Assembly (NCBI RefSeq): GCF_003965815.1
Contig: NZ_RXOE01000001.1
Span: forward strand, 1,426,001-1,490,000
Length of the DNA: 64,000 bases
Source: Variovorax gossypii
GTDB taxonomy: Bacteria > Pseudomonadota > Gammaproteobacteria > Burkholderiales > Burkholderiaceae_C
Direction: 5' to 3'
The notes beneath the pieces were generated by a model. The model saw only the letters and a list, made by a program, of their open reading frames with translations, was not told the origin of the DNA and ran no database searches. Shown here piece after piece: positions 26,393 to 34,312 of the stretch (its first letter is position 1; each line of letters begins with the position of its first letter). Made by a program: the position numbers and the translations under genes.

Positions 26393-27268
26393 TCATTTCT
26401 CTTTGCCGAACAGGCCGGCGGGGCGGATGAGCAGCACGATGACCATGATCACGAACACAACCGTCGAGGACGCCTCCGGATAGAAAACCTTGGTGAGCCC
26501 TTCGATCACGCCGAGCCCGAGGCCCGTGAGGATGGCGCCCATGATCGAGCCCATGCCGCCGATCACGACCACGGCGAACACCACGATGATGAGGTTCTGC
26601 CCCATCAGCGGCGAGACCTGGATCACCGGCGCGGCGAGCACGCCGGCGAAGGCGGCCAGGCCGGCGCCGAAGGCGTAGGTCAGCGTGATCATCAGCGGCA
26701 CGTTGACGCCGAAGGCTTCCACGAGGCGCGGGTTCTCGGTGCCGGCGCGCAGGTAGGCGCCGATGCGCGTCTTCTCGATCACGTACCAGGTGGCGAAGCA
26801 CACCACCAGCGATGCAACAACCACCCAGGCGCGGTAGTTGGGCAGCACCATGAAGCCGAGGTCGGTGGCGCTCGACAGCGCGTCGGGCGCGTCGTAGGGC
26901 AGCCCCGAGACGCCGTAGATCGAGCGGAACACGCCCTCGATCAGCAGCGTGAGGCCCAGCGTGAGCAGCAGGCCGTAGAGGTGGTCGAGCTTGTAGATCC
27001 AACGCAGCAGCAGCCGCTCGATGACCACACCGAAGATGCCGATGACCACGGGCGCCGCGATCAGCATCACCCAGTAGTTGATGCCGAAATACTCCATGGC
27101 CATCCACGTCAGGACGGCGCCGAGCATGAACAGCGCGCCGTGCGCGAAGTTGATGACGTTGAGCAAACCGAAGATCACCGCCAGCCCGAGGCTCAGGATG
27201 GCGTAGAAGGAGCCGTTGACCAGCCCCAGCAGGAGCTGGCTCAGCAAGGCGGGAAGGGAAATGTTCAT
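26393..27268 (-). CDS. livH: Branched-chain amino acid-type ABC permease, LivH
   Basis: A 291-residue permease with eight or so membrane segments and the LivH signature NGSFYAILSLGLAVIFGLLN close to the N-terminus, followed by VINFAHGALFMLGA and the conserved loop RAGTENPRLVEAFGV. It forms the transport channel together with LivM. The start at 27268 is supported by the family N-terminus MNISLPALLSQ. Between it and the upstream binding-protein gene lie 135 bases containing a repeated palindromic element (27348-27403), so livHM may be expressed at a lower level than the binding protein. Confidence 0.92.
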   Translation of the reverse strand: MNISLPALLSQLLLGLVNGSFYAILSLGLAVIFGLLNVINFAHGALFMLGAVLTWMAMEYFGINYWVMLIAAPVVIGIFGVVIERLLLRWIYKLDHLYGLLLTLGLTLLIEGVFRSIYGVSGLPYDAPDALSSATDLGFMVLPNYRAWVVVASLVVCFATWYVIEKTRIGAYLRAGTENPRLVEAFGVNVPLMITLTYAFGAGLAAFAGVLAAPVIQVSPLMGQNLIIVVFAVVVIGGMGSIMGAILTGLGLGVIEGLTKVFYPEASSTVVFVIMVIVLLIRPAGLFGKEK

Positions 27269-27347
27269 AGAAAGTTCAGGACGCCACTGGCCGTTTCTTC
27301 TTTTTCGCGGGGGCCGCCGCGCACGGCCGCCCGAAGCGGCCGGCCCG

Positions 27348-27403
27348 CCCCCCTCGCAAAGGGGGTTGGCGAAGCGACACGCAGTGCGCGCAGCCCTGGG
27401 GGG
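27348..27403 (-). repeat. Dispersed intergenic repeat, copy 1
   Basis: This element runs from a C6 run to a G6 run immediately behind the stop codon of the binding-protein gene. Its 35-base core (27361-27395, from GGGGGTTGGCG to GTGCGCGCAGCC) matches 34267-34301 with only two differences. Both copies sit directly 3' of a minus-strand gene in the same orientation, as expected for a REP-like element. Confidence 0.8.
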
Positions 27404-28597
27404 TTACTTCCACAGCGCGCACTTGCTCTCGGCCTTGGTCGTGAAGACCTCTTCGCCCTTCAGCTTCTGGACCACCTTGTAGTAGTCCCACGGCTGCTTC
27501 GACTCGGCCGGCGACTTCACCTGCACCAGGTACATGTCGTGCACGAAGCGGCCGTCCTCGCGCACGAAGCCCTTGGCGTAGAAGTCGTCGATCGGCGTCT
27601 TCTTGATCTGCGCCATCACCGTGTCGGCATCGGTGCTCTTGGCGGCCTGCACGGCCTTCAGGTAGGTCATGGTGGCCGAGTAGTCGGCGGCCTGGATGTC
27701 GGTGGGCATGCGCTTGGTCTTCTCGAAGAAGCGCTTGCCGAAGGCGCGCGTCTTGTCGTCGAGGTTCCAGTCCCAGCTGGTGGTCAGCAGCAGGCCCTCG
27801 GTGTTCTTCAGGCCCAGGCTGTGCACGTCGGTCACGAACACCAGCAGGCCGACCATCTTCATGGTCTTGGTGATGCCGAATTCGCGCGCCGCCTTGATCG
27901 CGTTCTGCGTGTCGCCGCCCGCGTTCGCGAGCGCCAGCACCTGCGCCTTGGAGTTCTGCGCCTGCAGCAGGAACGAGGAGAAGTCGGAGGTGTTGAGCGG
28001 ATGCTTCACGCTGCCGAGCACGGTGCCGCCCTTTTCCTTCACGACCTTGGTCGCGTCGGCTTCGAGGGCCTGGCCGAAGGCATAGTCGGCCGTCAGGAAA
28101 TACCAGCTCTTGTCGCCGCGCGCGATGACGGCGCTGCCCGTGCCCTTGGCCAGCGCCACGGTGTCGTAGGCGTAGTGCACGGTGTAGGGGCTGCACTGTT
28201 CGTTGGTGAGCGCCGAGCTGCCCGCGCCGTTCACGATGAACACGCGCTTCTTCTCCTGCGCCACCTTGGCCATGGCCAGGCCGGTGCCCGAGCTGGTGCC
28301 GCCGAACAGCATCGTCAGGCCCTGCGTATCGATCCACTCGCGTGCCTTGGAAGCGGCGATGTCGGCCTTGTTCTGGTGGTCGGCCTGCAGCAGCTCGATG
28401 GGCATGCCGTTGACCTTGCCGCCGAAGTCGTCGATGGCCATCTGGATCGCCAGGGCGCCGTTCTTGCCCTCCACGTCCGCATAGAGGCTGGACATGTCGG
28501 TGATGAAACCGATCTTGACCTTCTCCTGGGCCTGCGCGGCGCCGGCGGCCAACGCAACGGCAAGGGACAGGCCGGAAAGCACGAACGTCTTTTTCAT
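27404..28597 (-). CDS. ABC substrate-binding protein, Liv type (copy 1)
   Basis: A 397-residue periplasmic binding protein of the Peripla_BP_6 type with a signal peptide cut near AQAQE. It is a close paralogue of the protein encoded at 28644-29840: long blocks such as MAIDDFGGK, ADHQNKADIAASKAREWID, HYAYDTVALAKGTG and DFSSFLLQAQNSKAQ are the same or nearly so in both. Differences cluster in GTSSGTGLAMAK versus GTNSGVALATAK and IVNGAGSSA versus FNNGAGSSV, near where ligands usually bind, so the two may bind different molecules. Both end in KAESKCA(L/F)WK. It feeds the LivHMGF transporter encoded around it. Confidence 0.92.
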   Translation of the reverse strand: MKKTFVLSGLSLAVALAAGAAQAQEKVKIGFITDMSSLYADVEGKNGALAIQMAIDDFGGKVNGMPIELLQADHQNKADIAASKAREWIDTQGLTMLFGGTSSGTGLAMAKVAQEKKRVFIVNGAGSSALTNEQCSPYTVHYAYDTVALAKGTGSAVIARGDKSWYFLTADYAFGQALEADATKVVKEKGGTVLGSVKHPLNTSDFSSFLLQAQNSKAQVLALANAGGDTQNAIKAAREFGITKTMKMVGLLVFVTDVHSLGLKNTEGLLLTTSWDWNLDDKTRAFGKRFFEKTKRMPTDIQAADYSATMTYLKAVQAAKSTDADTVMAQIKKTPIDDFYAKGFVREDGRFVHDMYLVQVKSPAESKQPWDYYKVVQKLKGEEVFTTKAESKCALWK

Positions 28598-28643
28598 GGT
28601 CAGGATCTCCTGGTTGAGGAACGAAGAATCGTGGGAACGGGCA

Positions 28644-29840
28644 TCACTTCCAGAACGCGCACTTGCTCTCGGCCTTGGTCGTGAAGACCTGGTCGCCCGG
28701 CAGCGTCTTGAGCACCTTCAGGTAGTCCCAGGGCTTCTTCGACTCGGCGGGCGACTTCACCTCGACCAGGTACATGTCGTGGATGAAGCTGCCGTCGGCG
28801 CGGATCTGGCCCTTGCCGTAGAAGTCGTCGATCTTCATGCTCTTGAGCTGTGCCATCACCTTGTCGGAGTCGGTGGTCTTGGCGGCGGCCACCGCCTTCA
28901 GGTAGGTCATGGTGGCCGAGTAGTCGGCGGCCTGCACGTCGGTGGGCATGCGCTTGGTCTTCTCGAAGAAGCGGTTGGCGAACTTGCGCGTCTCGTCGTT
29001 CAGGTCCCAGTACCAGCTGGTGGTGTGCAGCAGGCCTTCGGTGTTCTTCAGGCCCAGGCTGTGGATGTCGCTCAGGAAGACCAGCAGGCCCGCCGTCTTC
29101 ATCGTCTTGTTGATGCCGAATTCCTTGGCGGCCTTGATCGAGTTGATGGTGTCGCCGCCCGCGTTGGCCAGGCCCAGGATCTGCGCCTTGGAGTTCTGCG
29201 CCTGCAGCAGGAACGACGAGAAGTCGGATGCATTCAGCGGATGGCGCACCGCGCCCACCACCGTGCCGCCCTTCTCCTTCACCACCTTGGTGGTGTCTGC
29301 CTCGAGCGCGTGGCCGAAGGCGTAGTCGGCCGTCAGGAAGAACCAGCTCTTGCCGCCGCGGTCCACGACCGCCGCGCCGGTGCCCTTGGCCAGTGCCACG
29401 GTGTCGTAGGCGTAGTGGATGGTGTAGGGGCTGCACTGCTCGTTGGTGAGCACCGAGCTGCCGGCGCCGTTGTTGAAGTACACGCGCTTCTTCTCTTCGG
29501 CCACCTTCGCGGTGGCCAGCGCCACGCCCGAGTTGGTGCCGCCGAAGACCATGGTCACGCCTGCGGTGTCGATCCATTCGCGGGCCTTGGAGGCGGCGAT
29601 GTCGGCCTTGTTCTGGTGGTCGGCGGTCAGCAGCTCGATGGGCTGGCCCAGCGCCTTGCCGCCGAAGTCGTCAATGGCCATCTGGATGGCGGTGGCGCCG
29701 CCCTTGCCTTCGAGGTCGGCGTACAGGCTCGACAGGTCGGTGACGAAGCCGATCTTCACCTTTTCCTGCGCCTGCGCGGCGCCAGCACCCAGCGCGAGGA
29801 TGCCGATGGCGGTAGCGATGAGACCGAGTTTCTTGATCAT
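28644..29840 (-). CDS. ABC substrate-binding protein, Liv type (copy 2)
   Basis: A 398-residue periplasmic binding protein with a signal peptide (MIKKLGLIATAIGIL, cleavage near AQAQE). It lies 46 bases before its paralogue at 27404 and 68 bases after livF, so it is inside the operon. The pair arose by tandem duplication, and I judge them about three-quarters identical by eye. Family knowledge places such proteins with branched-chain amino acids, but aromatic acids or amides are equally possible. The ATG at 29840 follows GGAGACAAC, a good ribosome site. Confidence 0.92.
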   Translation of the reverse strand: MIKKLGLIATAIGILALGAGAAQAQEKVKIGFVTDLSSLYADLEGKGGATAIQMAIDDFGGKALGQPIELLTADHQNKADIAASKAREWIDTAGVTMVFGGTNSGVALATAKVAEEKKRVYFNNGAGSSVLTNEQCSPYTIHYAYDTVALAKGTGAAVVDRGGKSWFFLTADYAFGHALEADTTKVVKEKGGTVVGAVRHPLNASDFSSFLLQAQNSKAQILGLANAGGDTINSIKAAKEFGINKTMKTAGLLVFLSDIHSLGLKNTEGLLHTTSWYWDLNDETRKFANRFFEKTKRMPTDVQAADYSATMTYLKAVAAAKTTDSDKVMAQLKSMKIDDFYGKGQIRADGSFIHDMYLVEVKSPAESKKPWDYLKVLKTLPGDQVFTTKAESKCAFWK

Positions 29841-29908
29841 GGCGTGTTGTCTCCTGGAGGAATCTTTGTGGGATTGAAAAAGGTCTGTCTTGTGGACGCG
29901 TGCCCGTG

Positions 29909-30616
29909 TCAGACGCCCAGCAGCTCGGTGAGCACGGGCATCTTGGCTTCGAGTTCGGAGGCGCCGAACTTCTCGACGATGCGGCCGTGCTCCATGACGT
30001 AGAAGCGGTCGGCCAGCGGCGCGGCGAAGCGGAAGTTCTGCTCCACCATCACGATGGTGTAGCCCTTGGCCCGCAGCGTGGTGATCATGCGGGCCAGCGC
30101 CTGCACGATGACCGGCGCGAGGCCTTCGGAAATCTCGTCGAGCAGCAAGAGCCGCGCGCCGGTGCGCAGGATGCGTGCGACGGCCAGCATCTGCTGCTCG
30201 CCGCCCGACAGGCGCGTGCCCTGGCTGTGGCGGCGCTCGGCGAGGTTGGGGAACATGGCGTAGATCTCTTCGACCGACATGCCCTGTCCCACGCCCTTCA
30301 GCTCGGGCGGCAGCATCAGGTTTTCCTCGCACGAGAGGCTCGCGAAGATGCCGCGTTCCTCGGGGCAGTAGCCGATGCCGAGGTGCGCGATGCGGTGCGT
30401 CGGCATGCCGATGGTCTCGCGGCCGTTGACCTCGATGCTGCCCTTGCGTGCGCCGGTGAGCCCCATGATGGCGCGCAGCGTGGTGGTGCGGCCCGCGCCG
30501 TTGCGGCCCAGCAGCGTGACGACCTCGCCCGGCTGCACGACCATGTCGACGCCGTGCAGCACGTGCGATTCGCCGTACCAGGCTTGCAGGCCCTTGATTT
30601 CGAGTGCGGCGGTCAT
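29909..30616 (-). CDS. livF: Liv-type ABC ATP-binding protein, LivF
   Basis: A 235-residue ATPase that pairs with LivG to power the importer. It has the LivF-type sequence IGYCPEERGIFASLSCEENL, signature LSGGEQQ and Walker B LLLLDEISEGLAP. The Walker A reads GRNGAGRT at residues 37-44: the usually invariant lysine is Arg43, encoded by an unambiguous CGC. LivG has the normal lysine, so the transporter would have one standard and one altered ATP site. I recall similar Arg variants in LivF proteins of related bacteria, so this may be a lineage trait and not a defect. It starts 2 bases after livG ends. Confidence 0.92.
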   Translation of the reverse strand: MTAALEIKGLQAWYGESHVLHGVDMVVQPGEVVTLLGRNGAGRTTTLRAIMGLTGARKGSIEVNGRETIGMPTHRIAHLGIGYCPEERGIFASLSCEENLMLPPELKGVGQGMSVEEIYAMFPNLAERRHSQGTRLSGGEQQMLAVARILRTGARLLLLDEISEGLAPVIVQALARMITTLRAKGYTIVMVEQNFRFAAPLADRFYVMEHGRIVEKFGASELEAKMPVLTELLGV

Positions 30617-30618
30617 GG

Positions 30619-31389
30619 TCAGTGAGCCCCTTGCAGTTGGCCTTCGGTGGTGCCCATGTAGGCTTCCATCACCTGCGGATTCTTCGAGACTTCCGCGTAC
30701 GGCCCTTCGGCCAGTACCGCACCGCGCTGCAGCACGGTGATGGTGTCGGCGATGGTCGACACCACGCTCATGTTGTGCTCCACCATCAGGATGGTGCGTC
30801 CAGCCGACACGCGCTTGATGAGCTCGGCCACGCGGTGCACGTCTTCATGGCCCATGCCCTGCGTGGGTTCGTCGAGCAGCATCAGCTCGGGCTCCATGGC
30901 CAGCGTGGTGGCGATCTCCAGCGCGCGCTTGCGGCCGTAGGGAAGGTTCACCGTCTGTTCGTCGGCGAGCTCTTCGAGGCCGACTTCAGCCAGCAGTTCG
31001 CGGGCTCTGGCATCCAGCGGCTTGAGCGACTTCTCGCTCTTCCAGAAGTGATACGAGGTGCCGAGGCGGCGCTGCAGGCCCAGCCGCACGTTCTCGAGCA
31101 GCGTGAGGTGCGGGAACACGGCCGAGATCTGGAACGACCGGATGATGCCGCGCCGCGCGATCTGCGCGGGGCGCTCGCCAGTGATGTCGTGTCCGTTGAA
31201 CAGGATCGTGCCGGTGGTGGGCTCGAGGAACTTGGTGAGCAGGTTGAAGCAGGTCGTCTTGCCGGCACCGTTCGGCCCGATGAGCGCGTGGATGGAACCG
31301 CGCGCCACGGACAGGTCGACCTTGCTGACCGCAGTGAACCCCTTGAATTCCTTGGTGAGCTGGCGTGTTTCGAGAATGACGTCGCTCAT
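30619..31389 (-). CDS. livG: Liv-type ABC ATP-binding protein, LivG
   Basis: A 256-residue ATPase of the LivG branch, recognised by its extra C-terminal helix and the block FNLLTKFLEPTTGTILFNG. Walker A is GPNGAGKT (residues 38-45), the signature region is LPYGRKRALEIATTLA, in which the usual LSGGQ is replaced as is typical of LivG, and Walker B ends LMLLDEP. It is the first gene of the minus-strand operon livG-livF-SBP-SBP-livH-livM. The promoter must lie in the 321-base gap upstream. Confidence 0.93.
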   Translation of the reverse strand: MSDVILETRQLTKEFKGFTAVSKVDLSVARGSIHALIGPNGAGKTTCFNLLTKFLEPTTGTILFNGHDITGERPAQIARRGIIRSFQISAVFPHLTLLENVRLGLQRRLGTSYHFWKSEKSLKPLDARARELLAEVGLEELADEQTVNLPYGRKRALEIATTLAMEPELMLLDEPTQGMGHEDVHRVAELIKRVSAGRTILMVEHNMSVVSTIADTITVLQRGAVLAEGPYAEVSKNPQVMEAYMGTTEGQLQGAH

Positions 31390-31710
31390 CTCGCGAAGTC
31401 GCCCGGGTTCGTGGAAAGAAAGTCGGTCATGCGCTCCATCTCAATGCGCCACCATCGAGCGCGGACCGATTGTTCGTGCGCGTCTCCCGCTTGCATACTG
31501 GGGCAAATGCCTATGCTGCAGTGCAACCATTTCACGGTCTTGCCGGGCTTGTGCGGCACGACTGTCGTCTCGACGACAAAGGAGGCATTCGAGGTGCGAC
31601 GAAGGCCCGCCGCTTGTTGCGCTCGCAGCGCCGACTTTCGTTGGGGAAAGCACAGCGCGCCGCGTCGCGGAGGCCAACCTAAACTGCCCCGGACTCATAC
31701 GCCAAGTCCC
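31390..31710. other. Divergent intergenic region without a gene
   Basis: These 321 bases separate the liv operon (leftward) from the DUF1479 gene (rightward) and must hold both promoters. Open frames here continue from neighbouring frames and have no family features. The only clear structure is the short dyad at 31563-31578. Confidence 0.6.
31563..31578. promoter_or_regulatory. Dyad TGTCGTC-TC-GACGACA
   Basis: Perfect 7-bp arms around a 2-base centre, 133 bases before the DUF1479 start and 174 bases from livG. It is a candidate operator for either operon; no regulator gene is next to it. Confidence 0.4.
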
Positions 31711-32988
31711 ATGCACGCCCCGAAGAACGACCTGCCGCAAGACTGGATGAAGGACATACCCCGCGCCGTCGCGCAGGCCCAGCGCTCGCTGCGCACCAGT
31801 GTTCCGGATTTGCAGTGGCGCTTCCTGCGCGAGAACGAGTGGTTGCGCGACGAAGTTGCACTGGTGCACGCCGAAGAGGCCGCAGGCGGCGCGGTGCCCG
31901 AGATCGCCCACGACGACATCGTGCACGGCCGCGTGTCGCGGCGGCAGATCGAGCGCATCCGCCGGCGCGGCTGCGTCGTGGTGCGGCGCGTGTTCGACCC
32001 GGCCCAGGTGCTCGAGTGGAACGAGGAGATCCGCCGCTACATCGACGACAACGGATACCTCGAGCGCGCGCGATCGAAGGCCGGGCTCGACAAGTACTTC
32101 AGCGCGCTGGCTTCGGGCCGTCCGCAGATCTTCGGGCTGTACTGGTCGCGTCCGCAGATGCAGGCGCGCCAGGCCGAAGCCATGAACAGCACGCGTTCGT
32201 TCCTCAACCGGCTCTGGACGTACGAGAAAAACGGCGTGCGCTTCTTCGACCCCGACCGACAGGCGAACTACGCCGACCGCATCCGTCGCCGCGAGCCCGG
32301 CGACGCGACGCTGGGCCTGTCGCCGCACTCCGACGGCGGCTCGGTCGAGCGCTGGTGCGAGTCGAGCTTCCGCCCCGTCTACCGCGAAGTCTTCGAAGGC
32401 GATCTCGCGCGCTTCGGTCCCTTCGATGCCGAAGGCCGCACCGGAACCCGAGAGATCCCCTCGCCTGCCGTGTGCTCCGCCTTCCGCACCTTCCAGGGCT
32501 GGACCGCGCTGTCGCGCCAGGGGCCGGGCGACGGCACGCTGCGCCTCGTGCCGGTGGCGCGCACCGCGCCCTGGATGCTGCTGCGCGCGCTGATGCCCGA
32601 CGTGCCCGAAGGCGACCTCTGCGGCGCGCAACCCGGCCGCGCTCTCGGCGCCACGCCCGAATGGCATGCGGCGCTGCGCGAGGGACTGGTCTCCATTCCG
32701 CTGATGGAGCCGGGCGACACCGTGTGGTGGCACCCCGACGTGATCCACGCGGTGGAAGACCGGCACAAGGGCAGCGAGCACAGCAGCGTCATCTACATTG
32801 CCGCCGCGCCCTGGTGCGACAAGAATCGCGACTTCATGGCACGGCAGGCGCCCGCCTTCCTGGCCGGCCGCAGCAGCCCCGACTTCGCGCCCGAAGACCA
32901 CGAAACGGACTTCAAGGGCCGAGCCACCATCGACGACCTCACGGCCCTCGGCAAATGCCAGATGGGGCTGCGTCCCTGGGACCAATGA
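31711..32988 (+). CDS. DUF1479 family protein (YbiU-like dioxygenase)
   Basis: A 425-residue protein of the DUF1479/YbiU family, which has the double-stranded beta-helix fold of Fe(II)/2-oxoglutarate oxygenases. His206 and Asp208 in SPHSDGGS form the facial HxD motif, and His346 in WWHPDVIHAVEDRH is the likely third ligand. Substrates are not established for the family. ATG 31711 is chosen because the protein then begins just before the conserved block; upstream sequence lacks family features. It is followed after 10 bases by an AGE-type epimerase, so a role in sugar or sugar-acid metabolism is suggested by context only. Confidence 0.85.
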   Translation: MHAPKNDLPQDWMKDIPRAVAQAQRSLRTSVPDLQWRFLRENEWLRDEVALVHAEEAAGGAVPEIAHDDIVHGRVSRRQIERIRRRGCVVVRRVFDPAQVLEWNEEIRRYIDDNGYLERARSKAGLDKYFSALASGRPQIFGLYWSRPQMQARQAEAMNSTRSFLNRLWTYEKNGVRFFDPDRQANYADRIRRREPGDATLGLSPHSDGGSVERWCESSFRPVYREVFEGDLARFGPFDAEGRTGTREIPSPAVCSAFRTFQGWTALSRQGPGDGTLRLVPVARTAPWMLLRALMPDVPEGDLCGAQPGRALGATPEWHAALREGLVSIPLMEPGDTVWWHPDVIHAVEDRHKGSEHSSVIYIAAAPWCDKNRDFMARQAPAFLAGRSSPDFAPEDHETDFKGRATIDDLTALGKCQMGLRPWDQ

Positions 32989-32998
32989 CACCCCTCAC

Positions 32999-34198
32999 AT
33001 GCCGAACTTCCGCTCTCCCGACTTCCTGACCGACCACATCCTGCACACGCTGGCCTTCTACGAGCCGCGCAGCCTCGACGCCACCGGCGGCTTCTTCCAT
33101 TTCTTCAAGGACGACGGCACCGTGTACGACCGGCGCACGCGCCACCTCGTGAGCAGCACGCGCTTCGTCTTCAACCACGCGATGGCCTACCGGCGCTTCG
33201 GCACCCCCGCGCATCTCACGGCCGCACGGCACGGCCTCGCGTTCATCGAGCGTGCCCATAGGCAGCAGGGTGGCGGCTATGCATGGCAGATCGACTGGCA
33301 CCAGCGGCGCGCCAGCGTGCAGGACGACACCAACCGCTGCTACGGGCTGGACTTCGTCCTGCTCGCGCAGGCGCATGCGCTCATGGCCGGCATCGAGGAG
33401 GCGTACCCGGGGCTCGACCACACCTGGCAGCTGATGGAAAGGCATTTCTGGGAGCCGGGGCACCAGCTCTATGCCGACGAAGCCACCGTCGACTGGCACG
33501 TGGGCGCCTATCGCGGGCAGAACGCCAACATGCACGCCTGCGAGGCCCTGATGGCCGCCTTCGAGGCCACGCAGGAGAAGCGCTACCTCGACCGCGCGCT
33601 CGCGGTGGCCGAATCCGTGACCGGCCGGCTGGCCGCGCTGGCCAACGGGCTGGTCTGGGAGCACTACCGGAAGGACTGGTCGGTCGACTGGGACTTCAAC
33701 CGCGACGACAAGTCCGACATCTTCAGGCCCTGGGGTTTCCAGACCGGACACCTCACCGAATGGGCCAAGCTGCTGCTGCAGCTGGAGAGCCATCTCGCCG
33801 CCGAGGACCGCACGGCCGACTGGGCGCTGCCGCGCGCGCGCCACTTCTTCGAGACCGCCATGTTCCGCGGCTGGGACGTGGACAACGGCGGCCTGATCTA
33901 TGGCTTCGCCCCCGACGGCGCGGCGTACGACGGCGACAAGTATTTCTGGGTGCAGGCCGAGAGCTTCGCCGCGGCCGCCCTGCTCGCGGTGCGGACCGGC
34001 GAGACCGGCTACTGGGACTGGTACGACAGCATCTGGACCTACAGCTGGACGCACTTCGTCGATCACCGCCACGGCGCCTGGTACCGCATCCTCACGCCGG
34101 AGAACCGGAAGCTCAGCGACGAGAAGAGCCCCGCCGGCAAGACCGATTACCACACGATGGGCGCCTGCTACGACGTGCTCAAGGCGCTGCGCGCCTGA
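32999..34198 (+). CDS. AGE family epimerase/isomerase
   Basis: A 399-residue (alpha/alpha)6-barrel protein of the N-acylglucosamine 2-epimerase family, which interconverts sugars such as mannose and fructose, or N-acetylglucosamine and N-acetylmannosamine. Characteristic blocks are GGFFHFF, STRFVFNHAMAY, GQNANMHACEALM, RPWGFQTGHLTEWAKLL and the C-terminal KTDYHTMGACYDVL, which carry the expected barrel arginine and histidines. Length and motifs fit the mannose-isomerase branch slightly better than the GlcNAc branch, but no ATP-binding or sialic-acid genes help to decide. It is co-transcribed with the DUF1479 gene. Confidence 0.88.
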   Translation: MPNFRSPDFLTDHILHTLAFYEPRSLDATGGFFHFFKDDGTVYDRRTRHLVSSTRFVFNHAMAYRRFGTPAHLTAARHGLAFIERAHRQQGGGYAWQIDWHQRRASVQDDTNRCYGLDFVLLAQAHALMAGIEEAYPGLDHTWQLMERHFWEPGHQLYADEATVDWHVGAYRGQNANMHACEALMAAFEATQEKRYLDRALAVAESVTGRLAALANGLVWEHYRKDWSVDWDFNRDDKSDIFRPWGFQTGHLTEWAKLLLQLESHLAAEDRTADWALPRARHFFETAMFRGWDVDNGGLIYGFAPDGAAYDGDKYFWVQAESFAAAALLAVRTGETGYWDWYDSIWTYSWTHFVDHRHGAWYRILTPENRKLSDEKSPAGKTDYHTMGACYDVLKALRA

Positions 34199-34257
34199 AG
34201 AAAGTCTGCTCTTTCGTGGAACACCGCGGAACCGGCTCTGCCGGGCCGCAGGTGTTG

Positions 34258-34307
34258 CCCCCGGAAGGGGGTTGGCGTAGCGACACGAAGTGCGCGCAGC
34301 CTGGGGG
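34258..34307 (-). repeat. Dispersed intergenic repeat, copy 2
   Basis: A second copy of the element at 27348-27403, running from CCCCC to GGGGG with the 35-base core at 34267-34301. It lies in the convergent gap between the epimerase and the emrB-like gene, directly behind the latter's stop codon, in the same orientation relative to the gene as copy 1. Confidence 0.8.
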
Positions 34308-34312
34308 AGAGC

